Shown: piece by piece, positions 1 through 11,055 of the stretch
Layout of the letters: each line of letters opens with the position of its first letter
Position numbering within the stretch: position 1 is the stretch's first letter
Source of the DNA: Puccinellia tenuiflora
Taxonomy: Eukaryota; Streptophyta; Magnoliopsida; Poales; Poaceae
Reading direction: 5' to 3'
Length of the DNA stretch: 64,000 bases
NCBI GenBank assembly: GCA_012064385.1
Contig: QRDG01000867.1
Span: forward strand, 426,515 to 490,514
Notes under the pieces: generated by a model
Told to the model about the DNA's origin: nothing
The model's database searches: none
What the model saw: only the letters and a program-made list of their open reading frames with translations
Made by a program: the position numbers and the translations under genes

Positions 1-649
1 TCTCTCAGTTATCGGGTGCGCGACAGCGCTCCCGATGGGAGTAGCCCCCGAGATTATGCTGAATTACTTGTAATTGGGGATAATCTCAACCCGCTGACCT
101 CGTAGATTACTCTGAGAATTTTTTGCTCCCGATGGGAGTGATGTGGAGTTTTACGACATCTTAGTCGAATGCCTCAAGGACCCGACACTGTATTAGGTCA
201 GGTGCGCTGTTGTGAAGAATTTGAATCAAAAGTGACTCTGGACTGTGTCATTGACGATGTCATCGGCATGCTCACCGCAACCGATGCGCTCTGCCGCTTG
301 GTCTGCCACGAAATGGCGGGACGAGCCGTCACATCAGTTTGACCACATGTCGCGGTTTTTACGCGGCGCAATGATGGTGGCCTCCTCGTTTCCCGTGCGT
401 AGTGGGCGATATAGCCCGCGGCGGTTGCCCTCCGCGCTTGCCGCGTGTAGGTTTTGATCTTTGCCATTCCGCACGGTGCGAAAATCAAGGGCCAAGATCA
501 CTCTGCTCCAGAGGATAACTAGGGATGTACGGGAGACGGGGTAAAAAATCCCCATTCTCATCACCTAGTTCATCCTTTCTCTTGCGCCCTGCAGCTGTCC
601 TCCCAGTCAAAACAGAGACCAAGAGAGCTTAGTTCCTCCTCGCGTTATC
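1..649. other. Non-coding region of element C upstream of its antisense gene
   Basis: This stretch lies between the unseen 3' LTR of C and the start of the plus-strand antisense gene. No convincing ORF is present; the short ORFs here are out of context. One unit of the family repeat is visible near 13-52, containing GCTCCCGATGGGAGTAGCC, and a partial unit lies near 125-141. The same unit recurs in an intron of the antisense gene at about 2400-2440 and 2515-2555. The last 150 bases before 650 are pyrimidine-rich and probably hold the promoter and 5' UTR of the antisense gene. I see no clear TATA box. Confidence 0.6.
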
Positions 650-1624
650 ATGACGAAGAAGACCTGCGGCAAGAGGGCTACCGGAGCCGCCGCCGCTACC
701 GCCGCCGCCGACGCCACCGCGGCAAGCGATCTGAAGAAGGTGCACAGCAACTGGCAACGGTCCTCCGTGACCGAGCGCCAGATTGAAGTGCTACACCGCG
801 ACGGCTACCTGCCGTCGCTGGAGAAGATGAAGGCACGGGCTCCTGGCGACGAGGTTTCCCCTCGTCCCCGAGACGACGAGCGCATCTGCTTCGTCAACTT
901 CGTGAACAGGGGATTCACCTTCCCTGTTCACGAATTCTTCCGTGGCTTGATGTATGCGTACGGCGTACAGCTGCACGACTTCACCCCCAACGCAGTGCTC
1001 CACATCTCCTGCTTCATCGTCTTGTGCAAATGTTTCCTTGGGATACACCCGCACTGGGGGTTGTGGAAGTGGATCTTCAACGTGAAGCGCAACGCCGGCG
1101 CTCACGGCGTGTATCCCGTGGGCGGCTTTGGGATCCAGACGCGCGGGGACATCGACTACTTTGACCTGAAGCAGCTCGAGTCCGCGCAAAACTGGCGGAA
1201 GAAGTGGTTCTACGTCTCCGACACCTGCAAGCCAGGGCAGTTGTATGGAGTACCGCCGTTCCGAGGCGGCGTCATCATGGAGAAGAAGAACTCGTGGTCG
1301 CACCGACCCGATGTCCGGGAGGCCAAGGAAGCTTCTCCGCTGTTGTCTCGGGTGGCCACGTTGTTGAAGACCGCGGGCAAAGAGGTGACCGGGGTGCACC
1401 TGATCGCCACGTTCATCAGACGGCGCGTCCACCCCATCCAAGCTTGGGAACATTCGTTGTACGAGTACGCTGGCGTCACAGATGCGACACGCGTATCTGC
1501 AGAGGAGCTCTCACCGGGCGAGGTTGAAGCTCGAGTGTGTGCGCTGACCATGCTGAAGGTTGGCGAGTCGCACGTCGTCGACTCGCCTATCATCCCCTTC
1601 AGCACAGATAACACTATGCCTGAG
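650..1624 (+). CDS. Element C antisense gene, exon 1 (gypsy-type 'putative transposase' domain)
   Basis: This opens with ATG at 650 and runs 325 codons to a GT donor at 1625. The N-terminus is Ala/Lys-rich and low complexity (residues 1-40). Residues 55-230 resemble the domain annotated in grasses as 'putative gypsy type transposon', with GYLPSLEKMKARAPGDEV, an FVNRGFTFPVHEFF stretch and HPHWGLWKWIFNVKRN. The equivalent exons of A and B have the same APGDEVVPAP, RGF, FFRQLL and HDLAPNSILTLSNFV pattern. The gene is antisense to gag-pol and lies between integrase and 3' LTR. No catalytic residues are recognisable, and despite the database label there is no evidence that it is a transposase. This exon has no internal stop although later exons do. 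Function is unknown. Confidence 0.7.
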
Positions 1625-1701
1625 GTAACTTCGTGATTTTTACCGCTTGTTTTTGGATTTTTGCCTCTTTTCCTCAATCTTTGTACTGTTGCCCTTTGAA
1701 G

Positions 1702-3545
1702 GGGTTTTCCACCTTTGTTAGCATGCCACCGCTGCCCGAGGGTAAGGGAACATCTACTGCCCCGGACCTTCGAGTGGATCATGATGACCGTGACATCTCT
1801 GTCTCCTCCGCTGTGTCACCCAATGACACAGAAGGTGCGGATAGTGATGATATTCCGCTAGAGACCCGCCGGAAGCGAGTCCGCCGCGCCAGCTTGAAGC
1901 TGCCCAAGAAATCGCAGCCTAGTGCCAGTGTTGACGACTCCGGCTCGTCGTCGCCCCCTGCCCGCACTGGTGACGAAGCTGCACCGACACGAGGCTCCGT
2001 GGACCCTCCGTCAAAAAAGGCTCGCGTTTCGTCAGACTTCTTCGACCCCGACGTCCTCCTGACTGAGTTGAGCTCATAAGTCAACACCTTGCTTCTTCTG
2101 TTTCCTTTTCTGAGGTCTTCTTGTTTTGTACTTTTTGAAGTGATTCGACTGTCCTTTCCAGCGACTCTTCCAGTGAGAAACACGCTCAGCCGGATATGGG
2201 CAAGCTAGAGGAGGAGTGCGAGAGCGCAGACCCTGGTTCGAAGGGTACCATGGCTCCTCCACTGCCGCCCGATCACGGCGCTGCGGCGGACACTTCTGCG
2301 GCGACTGACCCTGGTGATGACCTCATCACCATCGTCAGCGCTCCTCCGTTAGCGTCCGCCGAGCACGTAAGTCGTTTTACTCTTTGTTTTCTGTTGTCGG
2401 GTGCGCATAAGCGCTCCCGATGGGAGTAGCCCCCGAGTCTATATGCGACTATCTATAGTCGGGTATAGACTCGAGCCACTTTCTTTGATTTTGTCTTGAG
2501 CTCTTTGTATGATTGGGTGCGTGCCAGCGCTCCCGATGGGAGTAGCCCCCGAGTCCATATGCGACTTGGCACAGTTGGGTATGGACTCAGAAATAGGCAT
2601 TTCACTTTTCCTTTGTGCTTTTCGTAGCAGGTTACACGCGACCTGCTGGGCATAGGTCCCCGCTACGCCTCCATGGAAGCAGAGATTGCCCGGCTCAGCC
2701 AGCAGTCCGCTGAACTGCAAGGTAGACTTCTCCTGTTTGTTCGGCTTAGCTCTTCCATTGTGCTTCTTCCTTATTGTGTATTATCTGCAGAATCCCTTGC
2801 GTGAGTCTAGCGCGAGAAAGATGACGCCGCGCTGGAGTCCTCCGAGCTAAAGGGGAAACTTGACTCCGCCGATGCTGATGCTCGTGCGCGGGCGTATGAC
2901 GCTGCGCGATCCGCCAGGGAGGAAGCCGAGAAGCGGGAGAAGGTGGCCGCTCAGCGACTTGGGGCTGTCGCGAACTCCTTGTCAGGTTCGCCCAACATTC
3001 CATCCTTATATTCTTTATCTTGCTGTTGTTCTTTCTTCATTTGCAAATTTATCCCTCTTCGCTTTCTTCTAGGGTACTTGGGTGCTTCTGCGGGCAGTAG
3101 CAGCCAAGCTCTTCCCGATGACCTGGAAGGTGCTCTGGTTGCCCTGGAGGGTATCGGTGGCCAGACAGGCAGCCTTTTGTCTAAGGCTAAGGATGCTCTG
3201 ACCTGCCTCCATGGCAGTGTGTTTCCGAAGGTACAGCCTCCGTCTTCCTTTGGCGAGCTGGCGGAGCTGTTTGGCCCGGATGCGTCAACCATCGCGGACT
3301 TTCGCCACGAGCACACGGTACGTGGTTCACAGACCACTCTCCTTATGCTGCTGGGGCATGGCTTCGAGGGTGACTTTGACAAGGCTATGTCGGGTCGTCC
3401 CCGCGGACCCGATGGCAAGCCGCTATCCCTTGGTGAATTTTCCGAGAGGTCCCGCGAGCTGGCGCAGAAGCTGGCAGAGACCCTGGAGAAGGAGGCCGCC
3501 AAGCATGCTGAGAAGGCCAAGAAGTCGACCAGCTCACAACCATAG
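1702..3545 (+). pseudogene. Element C antisense gene, exons 2-6 (coiled-coil region), decayed
   Basis: Exons inferred from splice signals and frame are 1702-2075, 2162-2366, 2631-2721, 2791-2985 and 3073-3545. Exon 2 encodes a Ser/Asp-rich, basic segment (ETRRKRVRRASLKL) that looks nuclear. Exons 4-5 encode a coiled coil (MEAEIARLSQQSAELQ). Exon 6 ends with a charged helix and a TAG stop at 3543-3545. Damage: the donor of exon 2 reads AT instead of GT at 2076-2077, and exon 5 carries TGA and TAG stops near 2802-2810. The 2367-2630 intron carries two hairpin repeat units with GTAGCCCCC at 2426-2434 and 2542-2550. The exon model is my inference; frames agree across every junction except the lost donor. 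Confidence 0.6.
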
Positions 3546-3774
3546 ATAGTTAATGTAGTGGTTTGGTGGAGTTTGTATAAAAACTTATTTGCTTATCTCT
3601 GCTGATTCTTAATGACTATTGGCCTGGGAGGCTCAATTGATATTCCTTTTGTGCAATTTCCTGAGAGTCTTTGCTTCTTCCGTCCAACCCCCGAGTTTAT
3701 TTGCGGGGTTAGGGCGAAAGTGCTGCTAGCTTCATTTGTTTTTCCTTATGTTTCTTGCTTTGCTTCGTGGGCAG

Positions 3775-4019
3775 GCAAACCTTGTCAGTACTTCTCCATC
3801 CCCTGGGACTGCTTCTGACCAAGTTCTTGGCTCCGAATTTGCTGCAACGATGTCGGGCACCCGCAATGCTGACGAGTACCGGTATTCGGTGTTGCAAACT
3901 CGATGTGCTAGGCTGGAGCAGGATTTGCGATCTACCCGAGGTGTGCCTCGCTATTGTGCGGTCGAAGCAACCTCGTCCCAACGAACGAGAAGCTTTTTTG
4001 CTTGAAGAACTAGAGAGGG
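3775..4019 (+). pseudogene. Second module of the element C antisense gene, 5' exon, cut by element A
   Basis: An AG acceptor at 3773-3774 opens a coding stretch with a coiled-coil sequence (YRYSVLQTRCARLEQDLRST), followed by a frame change and EREAFLLEELERV. Element A is inserted after 4019. The reading frame resumes at 45351 after the GAGGG duplication. The stretch follows a stop codon at 3545, so it is either the 3' part of a longer gene whose reading frame was broken, or a second, duplicated copy of the coiled-coil module. The continuing part resembles exon 6 in layout. Confidence 0.5.
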
Positions 4020-4572
4020 TGATGGGGGGATACTTTATAGGTAGGCCCATGGACCCGAAAAGTAGACCCGCCAAGACCAAGAAGGCCAAAGCCGAGTCAC
4101 GCATCAAGTCGCATGGGCTGGGCTGGAGACAAGCCGACCAAGGCCCATGATGGAGAAGTGACCCGTCAGGAAGGAGTCCAAGTACAACCCGGAGCCCTAA
4201 CTTGGAAGACCAAGACGTAGAGTAGGACACCGTGTTCTAATGTGACTCGGTGTAAGTTGTAAGTCCAGAGACCCGGCCACCTTTATAAGCGGGGTTCTGG
4301 ACCTTAGATCGAGAGGTCGAACAAGTCCAAAGTAATCTAGAAACACCAGATTCATAGTCGCCGACTCCCCAGAAAGGAGCCGGAACCCTGTAATCGAGAT
4401 CGAGAGCAATAACGAGAAGCAGGAAGTAGGTCTTTACCTCTAACCAAGAGGGGCCGAACCTGGGTAAATCTGTGTCCCTAGGCGAGATTAACCTCTCCTA
4501 CGTACTTCGATCAACAATGGCCCCAGAACTCACCTTCCCAGAGGAAGGACTTGCTGTGACAACCCCACGACA
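4020..4572 (+). repeat. Element A 5' LTR
   Basis: Starts TGATGGGGGGATACTTTA and ends CCCCACGACA. A TATA box (CTTTATAAG) lies at 4281-4289 and marks the likely RNA start of the element. It pairs with 44793-45345: both carry GTAAGTTGTAAGTCCAGAGA before the TATA box, where both LTRs of B carry GTAACCTGTAAGCCCAGGGA. Near the 3' end is the motif GAACCTGGGTAAATCT, which also occurs in the otherwise different LTR of C. Confidence 0.95.
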
Positions 4573-4574
4573 GT

Positions 4575-4593
4575 TGGCGTCCCACCGTGGGGC
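4575..4593 (+). promoter_or_regulatory. Element A primer-binding site, with one-base insertion
   Basis: Two bases after the LTR, TGGCG-T-CCCACCGTGGGGC matches the site of element B (TGGCGCCCACCGTGGGGC) except for one extra T. The sequence is of the type complementary to the 3' end of a plant tRNA-Lys; the tRNA identity is from memory. The insertion probably arose after integration and would weaken priming. Confidence 0.8.
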
Positions 4594-4598
4594 AGGAG

Positions 4599-7118
4599 AT
4601 GCGTGGAGTTGAGATCGTGGGAGCCGCTCACCGGGCCATGGAGAAACTCGCTATCGGGCGAGTCTACACTGATGAGCATGGAGAAACCGAGATCGATGAT
4701 TCCGGTTGGACTTCAGATATGCATGAGGTCGACGAGGGTTATCAGCTTGTCTTTGGAGGGATCAACGTGTTCGTCGGCATGGTTTGCGCGTCAGGACTTC
4801 GCGCTAACTCGGCGGAATCAGTATCAGAGCCTACAGTCGTTGTCGAGTCCGACAGCGAGGAGTCGGTCGGCACATCAGAGGTCGGCATCGTCGCCGAGCC
4901 AGAGAAACAGCTTGCTGTCAACAATGAAGAGGAGTCGCTGGCAGAGCCATGTATGGAGCCAGGTTACGACGCCGATTCAGAGTCTATCTTGCCCTTGTTC
5001 GAGGATCGGCTTGGGTATGGAATTGAGGAGGAGGATTACGAGGAGTCGCCAGTACGCGCCCGCGTCGTTGGAGTCTACATGTCTGGAAATGGCGGAAATC
5101 AGTTTGATCCAAGCCTGCTGACAAAGGAAATTAATGCAAGCAACGTAGCAGAGCGGGCGGCCGAGTTAGCCAATGCGCGCGCTGCAATGGAGAGGCAACT
5201 AGCGGAAATCAACGAGGCAAATCGCAGATTGGCGGAAGAGCGGGCCCGGGTCCAGTCTGAGGCCCAGGTTGTGCGGAGTCTCCATGAAGAGCTTACTTTG
5301 ATCCAGCATCGTAGAGCCAGGAGTCGCCTGCGTGGAGGAGTCATCGTCAACCCAACTGCTTTGTTCAACACACCCAATGGTTCAGGCGCAAGAGCCGGGC
5401 TAGGAAGTTCATCAGCTGCAGGAGGTGGCGCAGGAGGAGGAGCTACACCACCACCACCACCTCCTCCAGAAGGACCCGGCGGCAACGGACCACCACCGGA
5501 TGGAGGAGTCGGAGGAGGATCAACGGGTGGTATGGGACCCCCACCTGTCAGGTTTCATACTCCAGAGGGGCATTACTCTAACCCAATGGACAACGTTCAT
5601 GCGGCAACAATGAGATTAGAGAATATTGAGATACCAGAAGGACCAGCGGGGCAGGAGACCCGCCGTGCTATAGAGATGCTGAAGACAGCAATGACTCAGC
5701 AAGCTCTTTATCCAACGTTTCCAGATGCGAGTAGGCTGCACTCGACACCGTTCAACTCCGGCACGAGGAGTCGGCATGACGAGTCCCACCCGGCCAACTC
5801 TACAAGCGCAAGGCGCCGTGAGCAAGAGAGGAATAGAGCAAACATACCAACCGCCTCACGAGCTCAGTTGGTAGTTGATGAAGCATGACAGCGACGAGAG
5901 AGGGAGGCAGCCAGGGCTCGGGAGGCTGAGAGGCACAGAGCTCTAGCTGGTCCAGATAACCAGCTTCAGCCAACCTGGGTGCACACAGAGGTGACTTTTC
6001 CTGGTACCTCTCCCTCACTAACAGGATTAGAGTGCTTGTCAGATGCCATCAGGTCCGAGTCCTTCCCCGGCGACTTCAAGCAGCCGCGCAAAGTTCCCAA
6101 TTACGAGCCCAACATGGACCCGACTTCCTGGTTGGGCACATATGAGATGGCGATGAGTATCCGCAATGCCACAGGTAATCTGTGTGCCAAATTCATGTAC
6201 CTTATGATGGAGGGAGTAGCCAAAGTGTGGATGCGTAACTTGCCTCCTAGATCAATCAATTCGTGGGAGCAGTTAAAGTCAGCTTTCATTCAGAACTTCC
6301 AGGGAACATGCAAAAAGCTTAGTACCATAGAGGACTTGGAGCGGTGTGTTCAGAGAAAGGGCGAGTCTGCAAGGCATTGGATGAAGCGGGTCTCGGAGAT
6401 CATCAACTCATCGCAAGGACTCCCAACAATTTCAGTGCTAATGGCAATGGAGAGAAATTGTAGCTACAATCCCTTGAGCTGGAAGCTGGGTCGCATGAAG
6501 GAGAGCCTGAATCAAGGTATTCCCCTTACGATTGGCGAGATCATGGCAGGTGCTAATAAGCACGCTGCCACAGACAAAACAAAGGATCAGGAGGAAGGGT
6601 CTAAAGGACATGGTGGCAATGGTCAGAACCAGAATCAAAATCAGAACCAGAATCAGGGAAGTAACAAGCGGCCATATGGAGACAACTCTGACCTAGTGGC
6701 TAACACAAACACTGGGGGTCAGACGCAAGGACAACAATTCTCAAGGGTATCAGGGACGTAGGCCGACCACAGAGGAGGTTCTGGCGAGTCCATGCCCTAA
6801 ACACGCCAGAAACGGCAAGTGTGGTCACACCTTGGGACAGTGCGTGGATTTGCAGCGTGCTAGATTACCAGGACCAGGAAATAGAGGCAACAACAATGGA
6901 TATAGAGGAAACAATGGTGATGGAGGACCCGGCAACCACGGTGGAGGAGCCGGCAATAACCCTAACCAACCTCAAGGAGGAGGTAACCAACAGGGCGGGT
7001 TACAGCAGAACCCGAAGCAGCTTCACAATAACAATGGGCAGTATTATGTTACAACTCGGCCACAGAACCCGAGTCATGGCAGTTATCATGTCTTCACAAC
7101 AAGCACGTCCAAGCGTGC
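4599..7118 (+). pseudogene. Element A gag (nucleocapsid precursor), disrupted
   Basis: ATG at 4599 (MRGVEIVGAAHRAMEKL) starts the Gag. A heptad-like helical region with AERAAELANARAAMERQL follows, then a Pro/Gly-rich linker (PPPPPPPEGPGGNG), then the gypsy Gag capsid domain (DPTSWLGTYEMAMSIRNATG, WMRNLPPRSINSWEQLKSAF, about 6110-6560). After this come an Asn/Gln repeat and a zinc-knuckle-like CPKHARNGKCGHTLGQC at about 6800-6845. Two lesions: TGA at 5886-5888, where B has AAA, and a one-base insertion near 6715 that moves the zinc-knuckle part to another frame. The coding sequence runs into the nested element B at 7118 and resumes at 18451. Gag would form the cytoplasmic virus-like particle. 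Confidence 0.88.
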
Positions 7119-7673
7119 TGATGGGGGGATACTTTATAGGTAGGCCCATGGACCCGGAAAGTAGACCCGCCAAGACCAAGAAGGCCAAAGCCGAGTCACG
7201 TATCAAGTCGCATGGGCTGGGCTGGAGACAAGCCGACCAAGGCCCATGATAGAGAAGGGACCCATCAGGAAGGAGTCCAAGTACAACCCGGAGCCCTAAC
7301 TTGGAAGACCAAGATGTAGAGTAGGACTCCGTGTTCTAGTGTGACTCGGTGTAACCTGTAAGCCCAGGGACCCGGCCACCTTTATAAGGAGGGCCCTGGA
7401 CCTTAGATCGATAAGTCTCAAGTCCTAAGCAATCCAGAAACACTAGTTTGATAGTCGCCGACTCCCCAGAGAGGAGCCGGAACCTTGTAATCGAGATCAG
7501 ATCTAAAGCAGTAAAGGAAAGCAGGAAGTAGGTCTTTACCTCTAATCAAGAGGGGCCGAACGTGGGTAAATCTGTGTCCCCATGCGAGATTAATCTCTCC
7601 TACGTACTTCAAGCATCGATGGCCCAGAACTCACCTTCCTGGAGGAAGGACTTGCCGTGACAACCCCACGACA
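7119..7673 (+). repeat. Element B 5' LTR
   Basis: Starts TGATGGGGGGAT and ends CCACGACA. A TATA box (CTTTATAAG) lies at 7380-7388. It shares with the 3' copy the B-type signature GTAACCTGTAAGCCCAGG and GGAGGGCCCTGG after the TATA box. The left flank CGTGC is the target duplication. Confidence 0.96.
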
Positions 7674-7675
7674 GT

Positions 7676-7693
7676 TGGCGCCCACCGTGGGGC
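7676..7693 (+). promoter_or_regulatory. Element B primer-binding site
   Basis: TGGCGCCCACCGTGGGGC starts two bases after the LTR. It is of the tRNA-Lys-complementary type and is intact, unlike the site of element A. Confidence 0.85.
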
Positions 7694-7698
7694 AGGAG

Positions 7699-9903
7699 AT
7701 GCGAGGAGTCGAGATCGTGGGAGCTGCTCGCCGGGCCATGGAGAAACTTGCCATCGGGCGAGTCTACACTGATGAGCGTGGAGAAACAGAAATTGATGAC
7801 TCTGGTTGGACTTCAGATATGCATGAAGTCGACGAGGGTTATCAGCTTGTCTTTGGAGGAATCAACGTGTTCGTCGGCATGGTTTGCGCGTTGAGTCTTC
7901 GCGCGAACTCGGCGGAATCTGTGTCAGAGCCAACAGTTGTTGTCGAGTCCGACGGAGAGGAGTCGGTCGGCACATCAGAACTCGGCATCATCGCCGAATC
8001 AGAGAAGCATCTTGCTGTCAACCATGACGAGGAGTCGCTGGACGAGCCATGTATGGAGCCAGGTTACGACGCCAATTCAGAGTCTATCTTGCCCTTGTTT
8101 GAGGATCGGCTTGGGTATGGAATTGAGGAAGAGGACTACGAGGAGTCGCCAGTACGCGCCCGTGTCGTTGGAGTTTACATGTCTGGAAACGGCAGAAACC
8201 AGTTTGATCCAAGTCTGTTGACAAAGGAAATCAATGCAAGTAATGCAGCAGAGCGGGCGGCCGAGTTAGCCAGTGCGCGTGCTGCGATGGAGAGGCAACT
8301 AGCAGAAATCAACGAGGCAAATCACAGGTTAGCTGAAGAGCGGGCCCGGGTCCAGTCTGAGGCCCAGGTCGTGTGGAGTTGTCAGGAAGAACTCACCTCG
8401 ATCCAGCATCGTAGAGCCAGGAGTCGCCTGCGTGGTGGAGTCAATGTCAATCCTACTGCTTTGTTCACTACACCCACTGGTCCAGGCGCAGGAGCCGGGC
8501 TAAGGAGCTCATCAGCTGCAGGAGGCGGCGCAGGGGGAGGAGCAACACCACCACCACCACCAGAAGGACCCGGCGGCAACGGTACCAATGGACCGCCACC
8601 TGAAGGAGGAGTCGGAGGAGGATCATTGGGTGGTAGGGGACCTCCACCTGGCAGGTTCCGTACTCCAGAAGGGCATTACTCTAACCCAATGGACAACATT
8701 CATGCGGCAACAATGAGATTAGAGAATATCGAGATACCAGAAGGACCAGCGGGCCAGGAGACCCGCCGTGCTATTGAGCTGCTGAAGACAGCAATGAGTC
8801 GGCAAGCTCTTTATCCAGCATTTCCAGACGCAAGCAGGCTGCACTCGACACCGTTCAACTCGGGTACGAGGAGTCGGCATGACGAGTCTCACCCGGCCAA
8901 CTCTACAAGAGCAAGGCACCGTGAGCAAGAAAGGAACAGGGTTATCATACCAACTGCCTCACGAGCTCAGTTAGTGGTTGATGAAGCAAAACAGCGACGA
9001 GAGAGGGAGGCGGCCAGGGCTCGGGAGGCTGAGAGGGACAGAGCCCTAGCTGGTGCAGATAACCAGCCTCAGCCGACCCGGGTGCACACAGAGGTGACTT
9101 TTCCTAGTACCTCTGCCACACTAATAGGACCAGAGTGCCTGTCAGATGCCATCAGATCCGAGTCTTTCCCCAGCGACTTCAAGGAGCCGCGTAAAGTTCC
9201 CAATTATGAGCCCAATATGGACCCAACTTCCTGGTTGGGTACATACGAGATGGCGATGAGTATTCGCAATGCCACAGGTAATTTGTGTGCCAAATTCATG
9301 TATCTTATGATGGAGGGAGCAGCCAAGGTGTGGATGCGTAACTTGCCTCCTAGATCAATTAATTCTTGGGAGCAGTTGAAGTCGGCCTTTGTACAGAACT
9401 TCCAGGGAACATGCAAAAAGATGAGTACCATAGAGGATTTGGAGCGATGTGTTCAGAGAAAGGGCGAGTCTGCAAGGCACTGGATGAAGCGGGTCTCTGA
9501 GATCATCAACTCATCGCAAGGACTCCCAACAATTTCAGTGCTAATGGCAATGGAGAGGAGCTGCAGCTACAACCCATTGAGCTGGAAGCTGGGTCGCATG
9601 AAGGAAAGCCTGAATCAAGATATTCCCCTTACTATTGGTGAGATCATGGCAGGTGCTAATAAGCACGCTGCCACTGACAAAACAAAGGATCAGGAGGAAG
9701 GAACTAAAGGACACGGTGGCAATGGTCAGAATCAGAACCAGAATCAAAACCAGAATCAAGGTGGTAACAAGCGGCCATATGGATATAACTCTGACCTAGT
9801 GGCTAACACAAACACTGGATTCAGACGCAAAGGACAACAATTCGCGTGGATACCAAGGTCGTACTCCAAGCATAGAGGAGGTCCTGAGGATTCCATGCCC
9901 TAA
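7699..9903 (+). CDS. Element B gag, open over 734 codons
   Basis: ATG at 7699 (MRGVEIVGAARRAMEKL) opens a frame that stays free of stops to TAA at 9901-9903. The order matches the gag of A: acidic N-terminal region, helical AERAAELASARAAMERQL region, Pro/Gly linker, capsid domain (about 9210-9670) and QNQNQNQNQNQ stretch. An extra A in the run at about 9828-9830 shifts the end, so the terminus (GPEDSMP) is abnormal and the zinc-knuckle sequence lies in another frame, where its KCG has become RRD. The capsid part could still fold; RNA binding by the knuckle is probably lost. The frame is also open upstream into the LTR, but the internal ATG matches the start in A. Confidence 0.88.
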   Translation: MRGVEIVGAARRAMEKLAIGRVYTDERGETEIDDSGWTSDMHEVDEGYQLVFGGINVFVGMVCALSLRANSAESVSEPTVVVESDGEESVGTSELGIIAESEKHLAVNHDEESLDEPCMEPGYDANSESILPLFEDRLGYGIEEEDYEESPVRARVVGVYMSGNGRNQFDPSLLTKEINASNAAERAAELASARAAMERQLAEINEANHRLAEERARVQSEAQVVWSCQEELTSIQHRRARSRLRGGVNVNPTALFTTPTGPGAGAGLRSSSAAGGGAGGGATPPPPPEGPGGNGTNGPPPEGGVGGGSLGGRGPPPGRFRTPEGHYSNPMDNIHAATMRLENIEIPEGPAGQETRRAIELLKTAMSRQALYPAFPDASRLHSTPFNSGTRSRHDESHPANSTRARHREQERNRVIIPTASRAQLVVDEAKQRREREAARAREAERDRALAGADNQPQPTRVHTEVTFPSTSATLIGPECLSDAIRSESFPSDFKEPRKVPNYEPNMDPTSWLGTYEMAMSIRNATGNLCAKFMYLMMEGAAKVWMRNLPPRSINSWEQLKSAFVQNFQGTCKKMSTIEDLERCVQRKGESARHWMKRVSEIINSSQGLPTISVLMAMERSCSYNPLSWKLGRMKESLNQDIPLTIGEIMAGANKHAATDKTKDQEEGTKGHGGNGQNQNQNQNQNQGGNKRPYGYNSDLVANTNTGFRRKGQQFAWIPRSYSKHRGGPEDSMP

Positions 9904-11055
9904 ACACGCCAAAAACGGCAGACGCGATCACACCTTGGGACAGTGCGTAGATTTGCAGCGTGCTGGGTTCCAAGGACCAGAAAACAGGAGAGTTGCGGAT
10001 GTGCATCGACTTCACAGGCCTTAACAAGCATTGCCCTAAGGACCCGTTCGCACTGCCTCGTATTGACTAGATCATTGACTCCACAGCGGGGTCAGAGTTG
10101 CTTTGTTTCTTGGATGCCTATTCAGGGTACCACCAGATCAGACTCAACATAGAGGATGAATTGAAGACATCCTTCATTACGCCCTTTGGAGCATTTTGTT
10201 ACACAACGATGCCCTTTGGACTCAAGAACGCAGGAGCTACATATCAGAGATGTATCCAGAATTGTTTCAAAAAACAGATTGGAAGAAATATTCACGCTTA
10301 TGTGGATGATGTAGTTGTCAAATCTCAGAAAGCCGACTCTCTGATAGCAGACCTGACAGAAACCTTTGATAACCTGCGCAAGTACAAGATGAAGCTCAAC
10401 CCAACCAAGTGTGTTTTTGGACTCCCTGCAGGCAAACTCCTAGGCTTTATTGTTTCAGAACGAGGCATTGAAGCAAACCCAGAGAAAATCAAGGCCATCA
10501 GCACCAGTACTTGCAGCTCCTACAGATAAGGAGCCCATGCTATTGTATGTGGCTGCCAACGAGAGGGTGGTCAGTGCAGTAGTAGTTGTGGAGTGATCAG
10601 AGGAAGGAAAGGAGTATCCAGTGCAGAGACCTGTTTATTACATCAGTGAAGTCCTCACAGAGTCAAATCAAAGGTACCCTCAATGGCAGAAGCTAGTTTA
10701 TGGAGTTTTCCTTGCAAGTAGGAAGCTTAAGCATTATTTCCAAGAGCATCCAATCAAAGTGGTGAGTTCAGCACCGCTAGCAGATATCATACGCAATAGA
10801 GATGCAACAGGCCGAGTCGCCAAGTGGGCAATCGAGCTGGGTCCTTATCATATCACATATGAGCCCAGAACAGCAATCAAATCTCAAGCTCTGGTCGACT
10901 TTGTCAATGACTGGACTGATTGCACGTCCTCACCAAGTTCACCTTGCACCAAGCATTGGACAATGCACTTTGACGGGTCCAGACAGCTAGAGGGCTCAGG
11001 AGCCGGTGTGGTTCTAACTTCACCGAAAGGAGATAAGTTGGCATATGTCCTTTAG
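9904..11055 (+). pseudogene. Element B reverse transcriptase and RNase H remnant with deletions
   Basis: Downstream of the zinc-knuckle remnant the sequence jumps near 9985 into RT (GELRMCIDFTGLNKHCPKDP). Compared with A, about 1.26 kb encoding the rest of Gag, protease and the RT N-terminus is gone. RT keeps the active-site YVDD at 10299-10310. A second junction at about 10500 removes about 200 bp between GIEANPEKIKAI and the RNase H. Stops: TAG near 10068 where A has CAG, TGA near 10592 where A has CGA, and TAG at 11053-11055 where A has CAG. No functional enzyme can be made. Confidence 0.88.

Noticed and set aside
791..1453. 220-codon minus-strand ORF opposite exon 1 of the antisense gene of C
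   Set aside because: Shadow of a GC-rich coding exon. The plus frame has the family domain; the minus frame has no recognisable features.
6700..9900. Possible programmed +1 frameshift before the zinc knuckle, because both A and B change frame at the end of gag
   Set aside because: The extra base is at different sites (a G run near 6715 in A, an A run near 9829 in B). At each site the other copy keeps the ancestral frame, so these are two independent indels in short homopolymers.
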